Origin: Diplonema papillatum
Taxonomy: Eukaryota; Euglenozoa; Diplonemea; Diplonemida; Diplonemidae
Assembly (NCBI GenBank): GCA_030068145.1
Contig: JAPJBO010000290.1
Location: 62,001 to 126,000, forward strand
Direction of reading: 5' to 3'
Length of the DNA: 64,000 nt
In this document: positions 30,178 through 41,415 of the stretch, in pieces
Layout of the letters: each line of letters begins with the position of its first letter
Position numbering within the stretch: position 1 is the stretch's first letter
Made by a program: the position numbers and the translations under genes
The notes under the pieces: generated by a model
What the model was told of the DNA's origin: nothing
The model's database searches: none
What the model saw: only the letters and a program-made list of their open reading frames with translations

Positions 30178-30548
30178 ACTTGGACCCAACACTTGGACCC
30201 AAAACTTGGACCCAAAACTTGGACCCAAAACTTGGACCCAAAACTTGGACCCAAAACTTGGACCCAAAACTTGGACCCAAAACTTGGACCCAAAACTTGG
30301 ACCCAAAACTTGGACCCAAAACTTGGACCCAAAACTTGGACCCAAAACTTGGACCCAAAACTTGGACCCAAAACTTGGACCCAAAACTTGGACCCAAAAC
30401 TTGGACCCAAAACTTGGACCCAAAACTTGGACCCAAAACTTGGACCCAAAACTTGGACCCAAAACTTGGACCCAAAACTTGGACCCAAAACTTGGACCCA
30501 AAACTTGGACCCAAAACTTGGACCCAAAACTTGGACCCAAAACTTGGT
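30178..30548. repeat. 14-bp tandem repeat ACTTGGACCCAAAA, about 26 units
   Basis: Near-perfect units; a 14-bp period leaves several frames open on both strands, giving false proteins such as DPKLGPKTWTQN repeats. Confidence 0.97.
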
Positions 30549-30689
30549 GTCAAAACTTGACCCAATACTTGGACTCAAAACTTGCCCAATACTTGGAGTC
30601 CAGTTGGACCCACAAGCCTGTGGTCGTGGCACAAGTTGGCCAGAACTTAGACACAAAACTTCGACCAAAGTAAGGACCCAAAATCCACA

Positions 30690-30870
30690 CAGGAAGTGTG
30701 GAACCGTTATGGGCAAAAACTTGGATTTCCATACCGTTATGGGCAAAAACTTAGCGACCATACCGTTATGGGCAAAAAATTAACGGCTATGCCGTTGTGG
30801 GCAAAAACTTGCGACTCTACCGTTATGGGCAAAAACTTAGATTTGTCTACCGTTATGGGCATCAGCCCCC
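30690..30870. repeat. Minisatellite GTTATGGGCAAAAACTTAG
   Basis: Five to six units of 33-35 bp. The reverse complement CTAAGTTTTTGCCCATAAC resembles the unit core of the arrays at 2983 and 57975. Confidence 0.9.
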
Positions 30871-31012
30871 TGTAGCTTTCTAATCATTTTGTGATGTACT
30901 ACTACACGCGACTGTGTGAGAATGGTAGCATTTGTTGCGACTGTGTGAGAATGGTAGCATTTGTTGCGACCGTGTGAGAATGGTAAGAATTGTTGAAAAA
31001 GTGTGAGAATGG

Positions 31013-31430
31013 TGTTTACCCCCCCCAAACCAGAGCTACAAAAAGCTACAAAAAGGCTACAAAAAGTTACGCTGTAGCTGTAGCCTTTTGCCGCTAAACC
31101 TCACTGATGACGCCTCGCCCTCCGCAACGCGTACCTCTTACTGTCAACTGGAGTTTCTCGATAGCACACCGCTGTTTCAAACTCAAAGCACTCTTGAAAC
31201 CTCCCACAGTCCGCGAAAATCGAAGAAGCGCTCTCCATCGCTGCGGCCACCGAACACACTGGAACCGACACGCTGCGCAATCTTCGATTACAAGGCGAAC
31301 AAATGCGAGGCACCACGGAAGCCCTCGATGACACGAACAGGGAGGTTTGTGGCATCTTCTCTGCATATCACTCATTCCACGAAAACGTGTCATAGATTTT
31401 GCGTCGTGCGATCCGCCATGTTTAGGCCAA
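31013..31430. other. No gene seen
   Basis: AAAAAGCTACAAAAAGGCTA repeats at 31035-31070 precede a stretch with short open frames on both strands that have no recognisable domain. Confidence 0.5.
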
Positions 31431-31435
31431 ATTTT

Positions 31436-31653
31436 GAGCAAAATTCGGAAATCTTTTTTGGGATGGAAAGAGCTATCCTCGGCGTGTATCGGCACCTTTT
31501 TGGAACTCGATATAGCCAAAAATCTGACCCCCAGATGGCACTTTAGACGCTTTTCGGCCGATTTCCAGGCCCCCAAAAAAACACTCTTCAGAGGAATCGA
31601 ACCAAGTACCCCCAGAACCACAAGTGGGGGTGCTACCCGTTAGACCACGGGCG
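31436..31653 (-). mobile_element. tRNA-headed SINE-like element, copy 2
   Basis: On the minus strand CGCCCGTGGTCTAACGGGTA (A box) and GGTTCGATTCC (B box, 31593-31603) make a tRNA-like head, with a possible anticodon arm CCCCC...GGGGG. The body shares GTGCCATCTGGGGG, AGGTGCCGATACACGCC and GGATAGCTCTTTCC with copy 1 at 17.6 kb. About 30 bp present here (AAATCTGACC region) are absent in copy 1. Confidence 0.75.
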
Positions 31654-31976
31654 AAAAAAACGCACTTTTCTTTTTTTTTAACATGTCGACGCCCGTAGGC
31701 AACGGCTTCGCTGGGCCGGATTTAACGTCGGGTTAGAAACTGAACTGATACTGAAAGAAAAATGGAAACGGGGAGGAATTCGATTGTCGGGGCTTCCTGC
31801 AAACTGATCCCCCCATGTAGGCCTTACTAGTGACGGCCGGGTAGGTCAGGTGGAGCGCCCGTGACTGACAGATGCAGCTGCCTGTGGCCAACCGTCCTCG
31901 TCATAACATGGTTGTCATTGTATGCGTACACGTTTGTTCCGGCAACTTAGCCTTTAGCACTTTTTTTTTTTTTTAG
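31654..31976. other. No gene seen
   Basis: Unique-looking sequence ending in a T14 run that abuts the inverted-end element. No feature is supportable. Confidence 0.4.
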
Positions 31977-33203
31977 ATGAGGCACCTTTTCCTTCTATCC
32001 TTTCTTTTTTGGAAACAAATTGAAGACATGAGAACACACAAACGCAAACGGTGGTGCCGTCATCAAAGGAAGAACCCAAAAAAGGAAGGAGAGGAAGAGG
32101 CCAGCTTTACTGGGCTGCTTATGCCGGGAAGATAATGAAAAACAGGTGAAAGGGTGGCTAGGGGGGGAAGTAACGAAAGACAAGGGGGGTACTATGGAAG
32201 GCTATGATAACATAGGGTTAGCCTGCTCTGCCGACAACCAAGTGAAGTGAAGTACATCCCGCCCCCACGCGGCACCCGTCTTTGTTTTCAGCAACCAACG
32301 ACAAAACAAAGGAACTGGTGCACCGCGGCGGCTCCCTTGACCACCCAGTTAAAGGTCAACACAGGGGGAGACCGCTTATTACCGGTCACTGGGCTGCAGA
32401 TAGAAAACTGCAGAATAGCGTCAACAACGGGCCAATGAGGCAGCCGGATTACAACCAAACACCCACTGGCCCAGCCACCGCGCCCCTCTTATGTTTCCCG
32501 CCTTTCGACGTAACAACACCCGGACTCCGGGCCGGAGCAAAAGAGGCCACGCCCAAACCGCCCGGAAGAAACCGGAACGGGCGAGAGAACGACCACAGAG
32601 CAGGAGACAGGCCAGGACAGAGGACCACCGCCCAGACACGGGCAGGCAGGACGACCCCGGAGACTGTTGTTACTTCGAGATGTGCTCCTTTCCTGTAACG
32701 TTACTGTCTGCCACTTCTCCTTTCTCCTCAGAACGTACGGCTGGGGAGGCGGGGCGTAAAAAACGGTCCCACTGTTCCCCCCGGTCCAAACTGACGAAAC
32801 GGGTGAGTCTGAGAAGACCACCGACACACCGCTGTGCCTGCGCTGAAACGAGTGCGGGACACGGCCCAAGCCACTCTGACAGCCCCCCAAACGCAAACGC
32901 CCTGACTCAAACTCAGGGCTCGAGCCAAAAACCACCGGAAGAAGGGGCTGCAGGGCAGGCTAACCCTATGTTATCATAGCCTTCCATACCCCCCTTGTCT
33001 TTTCGTTACCCCCCCCTACCCTCCCACGCACCTATTTTTCTCTTATTTTCCTCGGCACAAGCAGCCCAGTAAAGCTGGCCTCTTCCTCTCCTTTCCTTTT
33101 TTGGTTTCTTCCTTTGATGACGGCACCACCGTTTGCGTTTGTGTGTTCTCATGTCTTCAATTTGTTTCCAATAAAGAAAGGATAGAAGGAAAAGGTGCCT
33201 CAT
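31977..33203. mobile_element. Non-autonomous element with about 250-bp inverted ends
   Basis: 31977-32230 and 32950-33203 are inverted repeats (outer ATGAGGCACCTTTTCCTTC, inner GGGTTAGCCTGC). The right arm includes AATAAAG near its outer end. The 720-bp interior has no recognisable protein. No target duplication is obvious (TTTTTTTAG outside left, CCCAGTGAT outside right). Confidence 0.85.
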
Positions 33204-33439
33204 CCCAGTGATTTATATATGGGTCTGGGGCTCGGGGCCACCCCGAGCGCGAAAAAAAAAAATTGACTTAATTTTGGGCTGGGGGTTGGGGTAAGGCCGG
33301 GTCACTACCAACCGGGATCAGCGGGGGTGAGGGACGAAGCCATGGCGAAAGCCATGGCGAAGCCATGGGGGCAGGAAGAGTAAAACGGAGGCGGGGAAAG
33401 AGGAGGCAGGAGGGCCAGGGGCGGAGGTGGTGGGAGGCG

Positions 33440-34695
33440 AGACGTTGACTACCAAGTCTAATTAAATTTGGGATCGGAAATTGAACGTTGACTACCAATT
33501 CTAATTAAATTTGAGATCGGAAATTGGACGTTGACTACCAATTCTAATTAAATTTGGATTCAAAATCGAACGTTGACTACCAATTCTAATTAAATTTGAG
33601 ATCGGAAATTGGACGTTGACTACCAATTCTAATTAAATTTGAGATCGGAAATTGGACGTTGACTACCAATTCTAATTAAATTTGGATTCAAAATTGAACG
33701 TTGACTACCAATTCTAATTAAATTTGAGATCGGAAATTGAACGTTGACTACCAATTCTAATTAAATTTGGATTCAAAATTGAACGTTGACTACCAATTCT
33801 AATTAAATTTGTGTTCAAAATTGAACGTTGACTACCAATTCTAATTAAATCGGATTCAAAATTGACCGTTGACTACCAATTCTAATTAAATTTGGATTCA
33901 AAATTGAACGTTGACTACCAATTCTAATTAAATTTGTGTTCAAAATTGAACGTTGACTACCAATTCTAATTAAATCGGATTCAAAATTGACCGTTGACTA
34001 CCAATTCTAATTAAGTTTGGATTCAAAATTGGACGTTGACTACCAATTCTAATGTTAAATTTGGGATCGGAAATTGGACGTTGACTACCAATTCTAATTA
34101 AATTTGGATTCAAAATTGAACGTTGACTACCAATTCTAATTAAATTTGAGATCGGAAATTGGACGTTGACTACCAATTCTAATTAAATTTGGATCCGACA
34201 ATAGACGTTGACTACCACTTCTAATTAAATTTGGGATCCGACATACTACCAATTCTAATTAAATTCAGAATCGGAAGTTGGACGTTGACTACCACTTCTA
34301 ATTAAATTTTGGATACGACATCAGACGTTGACTACGGATTGTAATTAAATTTGGAATCCGAAACTGAACGTTGACTACCAATTGGAATTAAATTTGGGAT
34401 CCGAAACTGGACGTTGCCTAGCAATTCTAATTAAATTTTGGATTTGGCATCAGACGTTGACTACCAAGTCTAATTGGTTGTGGATCCGAACCTAGACGTT
34501 GACTACCAATTTTAATTAAATTTGGAGCCAAACCTGAACGTTGACTACCAATTCTATTTAAATTTGGAATCGGAAATTGGACGTTGACTACCAATTCTAA
34601 TTAAATTCAGGATCGGAAATTGGACGTTGAGTACCGATTCTAATTAGATTTGGGGTTCGGCATCAGACGTTGACTACCGGTTCTAACTGAATTTG
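33440..34695. repeat. Satellite, 43-bp unit, about 29 copies
   Basis: The unit contains GTTGACTACCAATTCTAATT, AAATTTG, then either AGATCGGAAATTGGAC or GATTCAAAATTGAAC. The two variants alternate irregularly in the first two thirds, and units decay toward the right (34200-34690), as expected at an array edge. A last isolated unit lies at 34866-34888. Confidence 0.97.
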
Positions 34696-34985
34696 GATTC
34701 AATACTAGGAGTTGACCGGCGCGGAAATTCTTCGCTGTACCGTACCGTGCGCTGGGGGGCGCTGCCCCCCAGACCCCCCCTGTCTTACAAATTAGCTTAA
34801 CCATTTCGTCTGATTCTTGTTCCAACACTGGGTTGGGCTGGGCTGCCCTGGTAGTGCTTGCCTCTTGACTACCAATTCTAATTAATTTTGGATCCACCAC
34901 AGGACCCCGAGGGCGAAAAGGACTTTTCTGCAGAGGAGGAAAAGCTATATAAATCCCTGGCCTCATCCAAAAAAAAAAAACGAAA

Positions 34986-36951
34986 AGGCCCCGGTGGCCC
35001 AGATACCGCGAGGCGCCCCCGAGGATCCGGAGGGCGCCGGGCCAGTAGCACAGGAGCCGGCACCTCAGGAGCAGCCGGAGGCCGCGCCCAACCACTCAGC
35101 GCTGAGCCAGGCCAGCCTCGAGCTCCTGACGTTCTACCTCGACGACGGGGTAACGGGCGGGGAACTCGACTCGATCGCGCGATGGCTGTGCGAGTTCGAG
35201 CGGCGAGCCGCAGCAGTCGGTCTGAGCCTCAATAGGGGCAAGTGCAGACTGGCGATTGCCCCGGGCGCCGAGGTACCGGCGGGCCTAGACGGCATCGAGA
35301 CGTGCTCCCTCGATGAGATCGAGCACCTGGGTGTGCCGTGCGGATCGCCGGAGAAGATCCGCGCGTTCGTTGAGCGGGTGGCACAGGGCGCCGAGAGGAA
35401 GCTGAGGGTGATCGCGTCCCTACCTGACGCGCACGTGGCGCTCACGCTGACGAAGTTCTGTGCCGGCTTCGTTGGAGTGGTGCACCTCATGCGCGCGACA
35501 GGGCCCGTCTTCGACTACGCGGGCATCGACCGCGTCACCCAGTCCTGTCTCGCGACGATCACCGGGATCGAAACCGATGACGCGTCGTGGACACAGGCGT
35601 CACTCCCCGTCAGGATGGGCGGCCTCGGCCTCCACAGCTGTGCGGACGTGAGCGGGATTGCCCACATCGCCGCGGCGCTGGACGGGGGGCCGCATCTCCC
35701 CGCCCTCGTGGCCCCGGCCCTGCTGCCACACCTCACGTGGCAGCAGGACGACACCGTCCAAGCGTCCCTCGTCGACCCGCGCCTTGCAACCTATGAATCC
35801 GTCCTGGAGAAGATCCAGGACGTCATGCAGGCACGAGCCGAGTACGAGGGGCGAGGACAGAAGGCATGGTCGTCCGCCTTGGCCACCGAGAAGAGGAAGA
35901 ACCTTCTCGAGTCGCTGACGGAGGAGCTCGGCCACTCCGGCCAACTGCAGGGTCAGGCCCTGACCCGGGCTCAAGACCGGATCCGGGCGCGGATCCAAAG
36001 CGGCTCCGGCAAGCACGCTTCGGCGTGGTTGTACGGCAACCCTGAGGCGGATACCGCAATGTGGTTGTCTCCGGCCGAGCTGGCGGTGGCAGTCCGGCTT
36101 CGGTTGGGGCTTCCAATTGCGGCCGCGCCGGGGGAGTGCCGCCTTTGCGGACACGGTGCGACCGACGTCAACGGATCGCACGCCCAGACGTGTTTCGGCA
36201 GCGGCCGCCGAACGCGCCTTCACAACGCGCTGCGCGACATCGTCGCCGACTTCGCTCGACGAGGACTGCTCGGTCCTTCCATCGAGCGAGCCGTGTTCGC
36301 TAACGCGCGGCGCAAGCGCCCGGACATCAGCTACGTCCGGGATGGCACCACCGTCCTACTTGACGTCGCTGTCACGTACCCCCTACAACTCTCGCAGCCG
36401 CACTACGCAGCCCGGGCGGCGGCAGAGCCAGGGGGCGCAGCAGCCGCGTACGCTGTAGCCGTCAAGGAGCGTGTCTACAACGCAATCATCGCCAATGAGC
36501 CAGACCCGCGGGAATGGAAGGCGGTGCCGCTAGTTGTAGACACGTTCGGGGCCTGGTGCCCAGGAGCAATCACGGAGCTGCGGCACATTGCCCGCGCCAA
36601 CGCCCTCCGTGAAGACCGGACCGTTTCGGCCGCCTGCCAGGACCTCTTCCACCGCTTGAGCTTTTCTATAGCCCGAGGGGTGGCAAGGATCGTCATTGCA
36701 TCTGGTGGGGCGCGACCGGACGAAGCGGATCCACCCTGATGCAGGGGGTAGAGTCACTGCATCGCGGGTTTTTTTACCGGGTCGGACCTGTTAGCAGTCA
36801 CGCGCAGGCCAGTCCCGTGTCGCTGTGAGACAGGCGTTCACAGTGTGCTGAAGAAGCATTTCTTTGGACTACCGCTCCGGAAGCAACCGGATACCGGCAG
36901 CCCCGCTGTACCAACATGGCAAGTACAGTGTCCCGCGCTCCAAAAAAAAAA
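34986..36951 (+). mobile_element. LINE-R copy 1, 5'-truncated, with poly(A) tail
   Basis: It begins inside the RT linker and ends with the same 3' UTR as LINE-R copy 2 (GCATCGCGGGTTTTTTTACC; GAAGCAACCGGATACCGGCA; CAGTGTCCCGCGCTCC) and an A11 tail at 36941-36951. It is inserted just right of the 43-bp satellite, after an A12 run at 34970. Confidence 0.9.
34994..36739 (+). pseudogene. LINE-R ORF, C-terminal part (RT motif C to endonuclease)
   Basis: A 581-aa open frame without internal stops contains RT motif C as FYLDD, the RT thumb region (LSLNRGKCRL), a CCHC knuckle (CRLCGHG...HAQTC) and a restriction-like endonuclease core (RRKRPDISYVRDGTTVLLDV, catalytic P-D...D). RT motifs A and B are absent through 5' truncation, so it cannot retrotranspose itself. 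Synonymous-looking divergence from copy 2 is considerable, so it is a separate lineage, not a recent daughter. Confidence 0.85.
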
Positions 36952-37430
36952 ATTTCTAATTGTAATGACGGTCCCTGTAATCTACTATGTAGGTAAAGGC
37001 AGGTCCATTCTGCCAGCTCTGGTTTTTGCTTTGATGGATTATTCGCAACAGTTGTAAGAAACTGACAATTATCAAGTATTGACGATTCCTGGACGTTCTG
37101 CGTATGGCGATGGTGGCAAGAGCCACAGTTGGAGCTCTCGAGCTCCTTGCACAGGAAGACCGTGTCCTTCTTCGCTCCTGTTGTCAGACAGAAAGGAACA
37201 AAAGAACGACTTGCCTGTACGAGTAAATGCAGTTCTCGCCCCCTGCATGTCTTCCGTAGTTGCTTACTCAAAAAAAAAAAAAGGAAGAGTCAATCCCAAT
37301 GACACTGCGTGACAGGGATTGGCATGTTTTGTTAGCGTCTAGTCAACCTCTACGACCGCCTCGGAGCCTTCTTCCAAAGAAGAAGCGTACGTAAGTACAA
37401 AGGTTTTCCCGCCCACCCACCCTTTAAAAG
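36952..37430. other. Leader of the tyrosine-recombinase element; no gene
   Basis: A minus-strand frame (36798-37271) has no recognisable domain. A13 occurs at 37269. This stretch probably includes the upstream part of the recombinase element. Confidence 0.4.
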
Positions 37431-38210
37431 ATGTCCGCATTGGCGTACCCGACCGGATCGGAAGTCATCCAGATGTTGACTGACGCTATGGAACGAGCGA
37501 AGGACGGGTCGGACAAAGGCATAAGAAGCATCCACATGCCGATGAAGAGGAAGCTGGAAGCACTCGAAGCGGCATCGCCTATGGTCGCACGCGAGATGGT
37601 TCGAGATGCAGTCAAGCATCTGAAGGTTTCGTCCGTGAAGGGCGAAACCTGGTACCAGTACTTCCGCGCTGTTCGATCTTCGATCGACACCACAGAGCTC
37701 GAAGGCTACGTGTCGCTGCACACAAACGCTGACACGGCAGAATGCTCCCTGTCAGCACTAGAGAAGGTGCAAAGATACCTCCGCATCGACTCTCGACTGC
37801 GCACGAAAGGGGTTCAGGAGGCGATCAAAGGCATCCGTCGAGAGCAGAAGGCAACGCATAAGATGGACCCGATAACGTCCCAGCTCTTGGACAAAATACT
37901 GGCCGACACGAAGTTTTCGACACCGTCCAAGAGCTTGCTACGCGAGTTTAACGCACTCGCGGTGCTGTCGTACGTCTTCCTTCTCCGGACGAACAACGAA
38001 GCACTTCCTCTCTGTCGAGGGCTCGAGACCGACGCCCCTCACTCAGCTCTCCACGACGTTAAGACATCGAAGCGACACAGCTCCGTCTTCCGATTCCAAC
38101 AGGAGTTGCACATTGTCCTCGCCTCCCGGAAAAGCAAACAAAGCGGAGAGGTTTTAACGAGGGGTTGCACATGCAAGGCCACGACCGTTACAGTAGGATG
38201 GCGTTCCATG
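37431..38210 (+). pseudogene. Crypton-like tyrosine recombinase, N-terminal and first catalytic part
   Basis: ATG at 37431 (AAAAGATGTCC) starts a helical core-binding region. The first catalytic segment follows: LSYVFLLRTNNEALPL with Arg186 and the usual E four residues later, a possible catalytic Lys in the SRKSK loop, and GEVLTRGCTCK. The reading frame is interrupted at 38210 by another element. The remaining catalytic residues lie beyond it at 40591-41037. No reverse transcriptase is seen near it, which favours a Crypton DNA transposon over a DIRS-type element. Confidence 0.7.
38204..38210 (+). repeat. Target-site duplication TTCCATG (left)
   Basis: An identical TTCCATG lies at 40587-40593 on the other side of the inserted element. 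One more base (G) can be shared at the junction, so 7 or 8 bp. Confidence 0.9.
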
Positions 38211-40586
38211 CAGTGTGAGACTTAGCTAGCTATTTGGCCAGCTAGCTATTTTAGCTATTTATAGCTAAAAAATAGCTAAAATAGCTGCCCAGACGACTGA
38301 AAATATGTTCACGTCTTTTTCGTCAGAAACCTCAGGTAGGTGCCCAAAAATGCAAAAAAATTGCGACGAAACCAGATTTTCTGCCTCGTTCTCGTTTTCA
38401 GAGTCGCCCAACCCCCCCCTGGTACCCCCCCCCGCCCTCTCCGGGCCGTGTCACGGCGTGTGCAGGGTATCGATTTCCTGGCTGGTGACATTTTCCCGCT
38501 GGTCCATGTAGCAAACCTTTTTCGACGAGTTTTTGCTCGTTTTCAGCTCCGATGAAGAGATCCGTGAAGAATAGACCCGGAGACGAAAAACTATGTGCGT
38601 GGTTCGGGGCCCTTTACAAGTTGCAGGGCGCCGGGCGTGGAAGCCGCCACGTGTGGATTGAGAAGGACGGGAATCGATCCCCTGGGTGGTGGCATTTTCC
38701 CGCCGGACCACGCGGCAGGCCTTTTTCGACGAATTTTAGCTCGCGATCAGCTGCAATGAAGAGATCCGTGAAAAATAGACCCGAAAACGAAAAAGTATGC
38801 GCGTGGTTCGTGGGTCCGTGCATGATGCAGGGCACCGGGTGTGGAAACCACCAGGTGGGCATCGAGCAAGACGGGTATCGACCCCCTGGTTGGTAACTTT
38901 TTCCCGCTGGTCCATGTAGCTGACCTTTTTCGACGAATTTTTGCTCGCAATCAGCTCCGATGAAAAGAACTGTGAAAAATAGACCCGGAAACGAAAAAGT
39001 ATGTGCATTGTTCGTGGGTCCGTGCAAGATGCAGGGCACCGGGCGTGGAAACCACCGGTGTGCACTGGGAAGAACGGGTTTCGATCCCCTGGTTGGCGAC
39101 ATTTTCCCGCTGGTCCACATAGCAGACCTTTTCCGACGAATTTTTGCTTGCGAACAGCTCCGATGAAGAGATCCGTGAAAAATAGACCCGGAGACAGAAA
39201 ACTATGTGCGTGGTCAGTAGTTTTTACAATTTGCAGGGCACCGGGCGTAGAAACCACCAGCCTGATCAGGTGTGCATTGAACACGGACGGTATCGATCCC
39301 CTGGCTGGTGGCATTCTGTTGCTGGTCCGCGTAGCAGACCTTTGTCGACAAAGTTTTGCTCGCGATCAGCTTCGATGAAGAGATCCGTGAAAAATAGACC
39401 CGGGAATCAAACACTACGTGCGTGGTCCGTGGGTTCTTACAGGATGCAGAGCACCGGGCTTGGAGACCACCCGGTGTGCATTGAGCAGGACGGGTATCGA
39501 TCCCCTGGTGGTGGCATTATGTTGCTGGTTCACGCAGCAGACCTTTTTCGACGACTTTTTGCTCGCGATCAGCTTCGATGAAGAGATCCGTGAGAAATAG
39601 ACCCGGGAATCAAACACTACGTGCGTGGTCCGTGGGTTCTTATAGGATGCAGAGCACCGGGCGTAGAAACCACCCGGTGTGCATTGAGCAGGACGGGTAT
39701 CGATCCCCTGGTGGTGGCATTATGTTGCTGGTTCACGCAGCAGACCTTTTTCGACGACTTTTTGCTCGCGATCAGCTTCGATGAAGAGATCCGTGAAAAA
39801 TAGACCAGGGACCATCCAGTATGTGCGTGGTCCGTGGGTTCTTACAAGATGCAGAGCACCGGGCTTGGAAACCACCCGGTGTGCATTGAGCAGGACGGGT
39901 ATCGATCCCCTGGTGGTGGCATTATGTTACTGGTTCACGCAGCAGACCTTTTTCGACGACTTTTTGCTCGCGATGAGCTCTGATGAAGAGATCCGTGAAA
40001 AAGAGACCAGGGACCATCCAGTATGTGCGTGGTTCGGGGGTCCTTACAAGATGCAGGCACCGGGCTTGGAAACCACAGGTTTGCAGTGGGAAGGACAGGA
40101 ATCGATCCCTGGCTGGTGACATTTCTTGGCTGGTCCACCGTGACTCCACGTGGCAGACGTTTTTCGAATTCCTGCTCGCGATCAGCTCCGATGCGAGAAA
40201 TGGACCCGGAAATGAAAAGGATTGTTTGTGGTGCGTCGGGTTTCCCCCCAGGCACTACGATACAAGTCTACCAGCATTGTTAGCAGAGACTGCCAGAGTG
40301 CAGCAAGCCAGACCCAGGTCCAGTCCTACTGTGCAGTAGTCTACAGGGGGGAAGCCCGATGAAGGGGGGGGGGGGGGGGGTAGCACGGTGTGAACCTCAT
40401 GCTGATCATCTGCCTGAAAAATCCCGGTAAACTGTGGAAAACGGCACAAAATCCGAGAAAACAGTCGGAATAGTGACATTTCCGTTGAAAATGCTCAGTC
40501 AGCTATTTTAGCTATTTTAGCTATTTTCAGCTATAGCTAGCTAGCTATAGCTAGCTATCAGCTAGCTATAGCTAAGTCTCACACTG
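38211..40586. mobile_element. Non-autonomous hAT-ended element carrying a tandem SINE-like array
   Basis: Ends CAGTGTGAGACTTAGCTA and its reverse complement are inverted, with GCTAGCTA-rich subterminal repeats on both sides. The CAG(T)G start and 7-8 bp duplication fit hAT. The interior is an array of about 203-bp units and a G tract at 40362. No transposase is present. It splits the tyrosine-recombinase gene. Confidence 0.9.
38400..40250 (-). repeat. Tandem array of about nine 203-bp units with tRNA-like core
   Basis: ATGAAGAGATCCGTGAA-type blocks recur at 38552, 38756, 38960, 39164, 39378, 39579, 39781 and 39983. Each unit holds GGGTATCGATCCCCTGG and a following CTGGT...GCAG block; on the minus strand this is an A-box-like TGGACCAGC and a B-box-like GGGTCGATACC about 35 bp apart. 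Dispersed relatives lie at 59515-59790. Each unit keeps an open frame on both strands, giving false proteins. Confidence 0.8.
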
Positions 40587-41037
40587 TTCCATGTGCCCAG
40601 TCCACTACTTGTGGCCGTTCATCCAGAACACGACTGAGCCTGGCCGACGGGTATTCCAACTCACTTATCCAATCGTGCTGGAGAATGTGAAGTTGAAGGC
40701 AGACCGCCACCAGAAGCCCGTCATTGGGTGGGGAACGCACAGCTTCCGTAGGGGGGCTGCGCACGACATAAACGACGAAAACCCGGACTTAGGAGTCCTA
40801 CTAAGAGCGGGTAGCTGGACCTCTGGTACTTTTAAAGAGTACATAGACTGGTCGAAGGTACAGCAGAAAGGCATGACCCAGGTCAGTGCAGTCACAGCCG
40901 ATGCAGGGAACAGAAAGACCCGAACGACTACCTGGACTACTCAACATCGGATTGCCGGTATCGATTTCCATCAGATCCGACGACCGAGTTACCCATCGCA
41001 GATGAGCGGTCCACGTAAGCTCATCCTTCCGTTCTAG
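40587..41037 (+). pseudogene. Crypton-like tyrosine recombinase, C-terminal part
   Basis: It continues the interrupted gene with CPVHYLWPFIQ, the box II segment GWGTHSFRRGAAHDIN (H and R of the H-x-x-R motif), then LLRAGSWTSGTFKEYIDW with the Trp and the presumed nucleophile Tyr. It ends at TAG 41035-41037. An ATG inside the target duplication makes it look like a separate small gene, which it is not. Confidence 0.7.
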
Positions 41038-41063
41038 AGTGTTGACCCCGATAACAAAACCTT

Positions 41064-41275
41064 TTTTTTTTGTGTCAGAACTGACAACCAGCCATACGGA
41101 GGCGAATGCCTTTTTTTTTTTTTTTTTTCGGGACTGACTTCCCAGCGGAGTGACGATTTAACGAGACATGGCTGGAAAGCCAGCGGTCAGTTGGGAGACT
41201 GGGCAAGCGAATGAACGAATACACCAGAAGCTGACCTGGACTTGGGGGCAATTCCCCTAGGGACGTTAGTGACAC
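41064..41275 (-). mobile_element. LINE-C 3' ends, two truncated copies
   Basis: On the minus strand GGCTGGTTGTCAGTTCTGAC followed by A9 ends one short copy (41109-41064), and a diverged longer copy (41275-41111) ends GAAGTCAGTCCCG plus A19. Confidence 0.75.
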
Positions 41276-41415
41276 TTCGAGCGGAAGGCAATTGAGGAGA
41301 ATGCCTTTTTTTTTTTGTGCCCTGTTTTTTTTTTCTGTTTTTTTTTTTCCACCTCACCTGTTCTCAAGAACTATCCCGAGGCAGGTATCCACCGTACCGA
41401 TAACCGATAACCGAT
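41276..41415. other. T-rich spacer between retroelement tails
   Basis: Several T8-T20 runs, likely poly(A) tails of minus-strand insertions. CCGATAACCGATAACCGAT is a short tandem at about 41396. Confidence 0.6.

Larger units (their letters stand above)
29877..31012. repeat. Array cassette bounded by inverted minisatellites
   Basis: Three copies of CAACAAATGCTACCATTCTC with ACACAGTCG at 29877-29966 face four inverted copies (GAGAATGGTAGCATTTGTTG) at 30903-31012. Between them are a 14-bp array (30178-30548) and a 33-35-bp array (30690-30870). A tRNA-like B box (GGTTCAAACCC on the minus strand) lies at about 29975. Confidence 0.8.

Noticed and set aside
30084-30783. Several 125-229 aa frames of DPKLGPKTWTQN-type repeats on both strands
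   Set aside because: A 14-bp tandem repeat is open in many frames; no start context or conservation supports translation.
33440-34695. CRISPR-like regular direct repeats
   Set aside because: The units are contiguous with no unique spacers, and the context is eukaryotic; this is a satellite.
38552-39803. Series of 60-125 aa proteins with MKRSVKNRPGN starts
   Set aside because: They are the open frames of a 203-bp satellite unit with tRNA-like core.
37431-41037. DIRS-type retroelement instead of a Crypton
   Set aside because: No reverse transcriptase or RNase H of that type and no split direct or inverted repeats were seen near the recombinase; not fully excluded.
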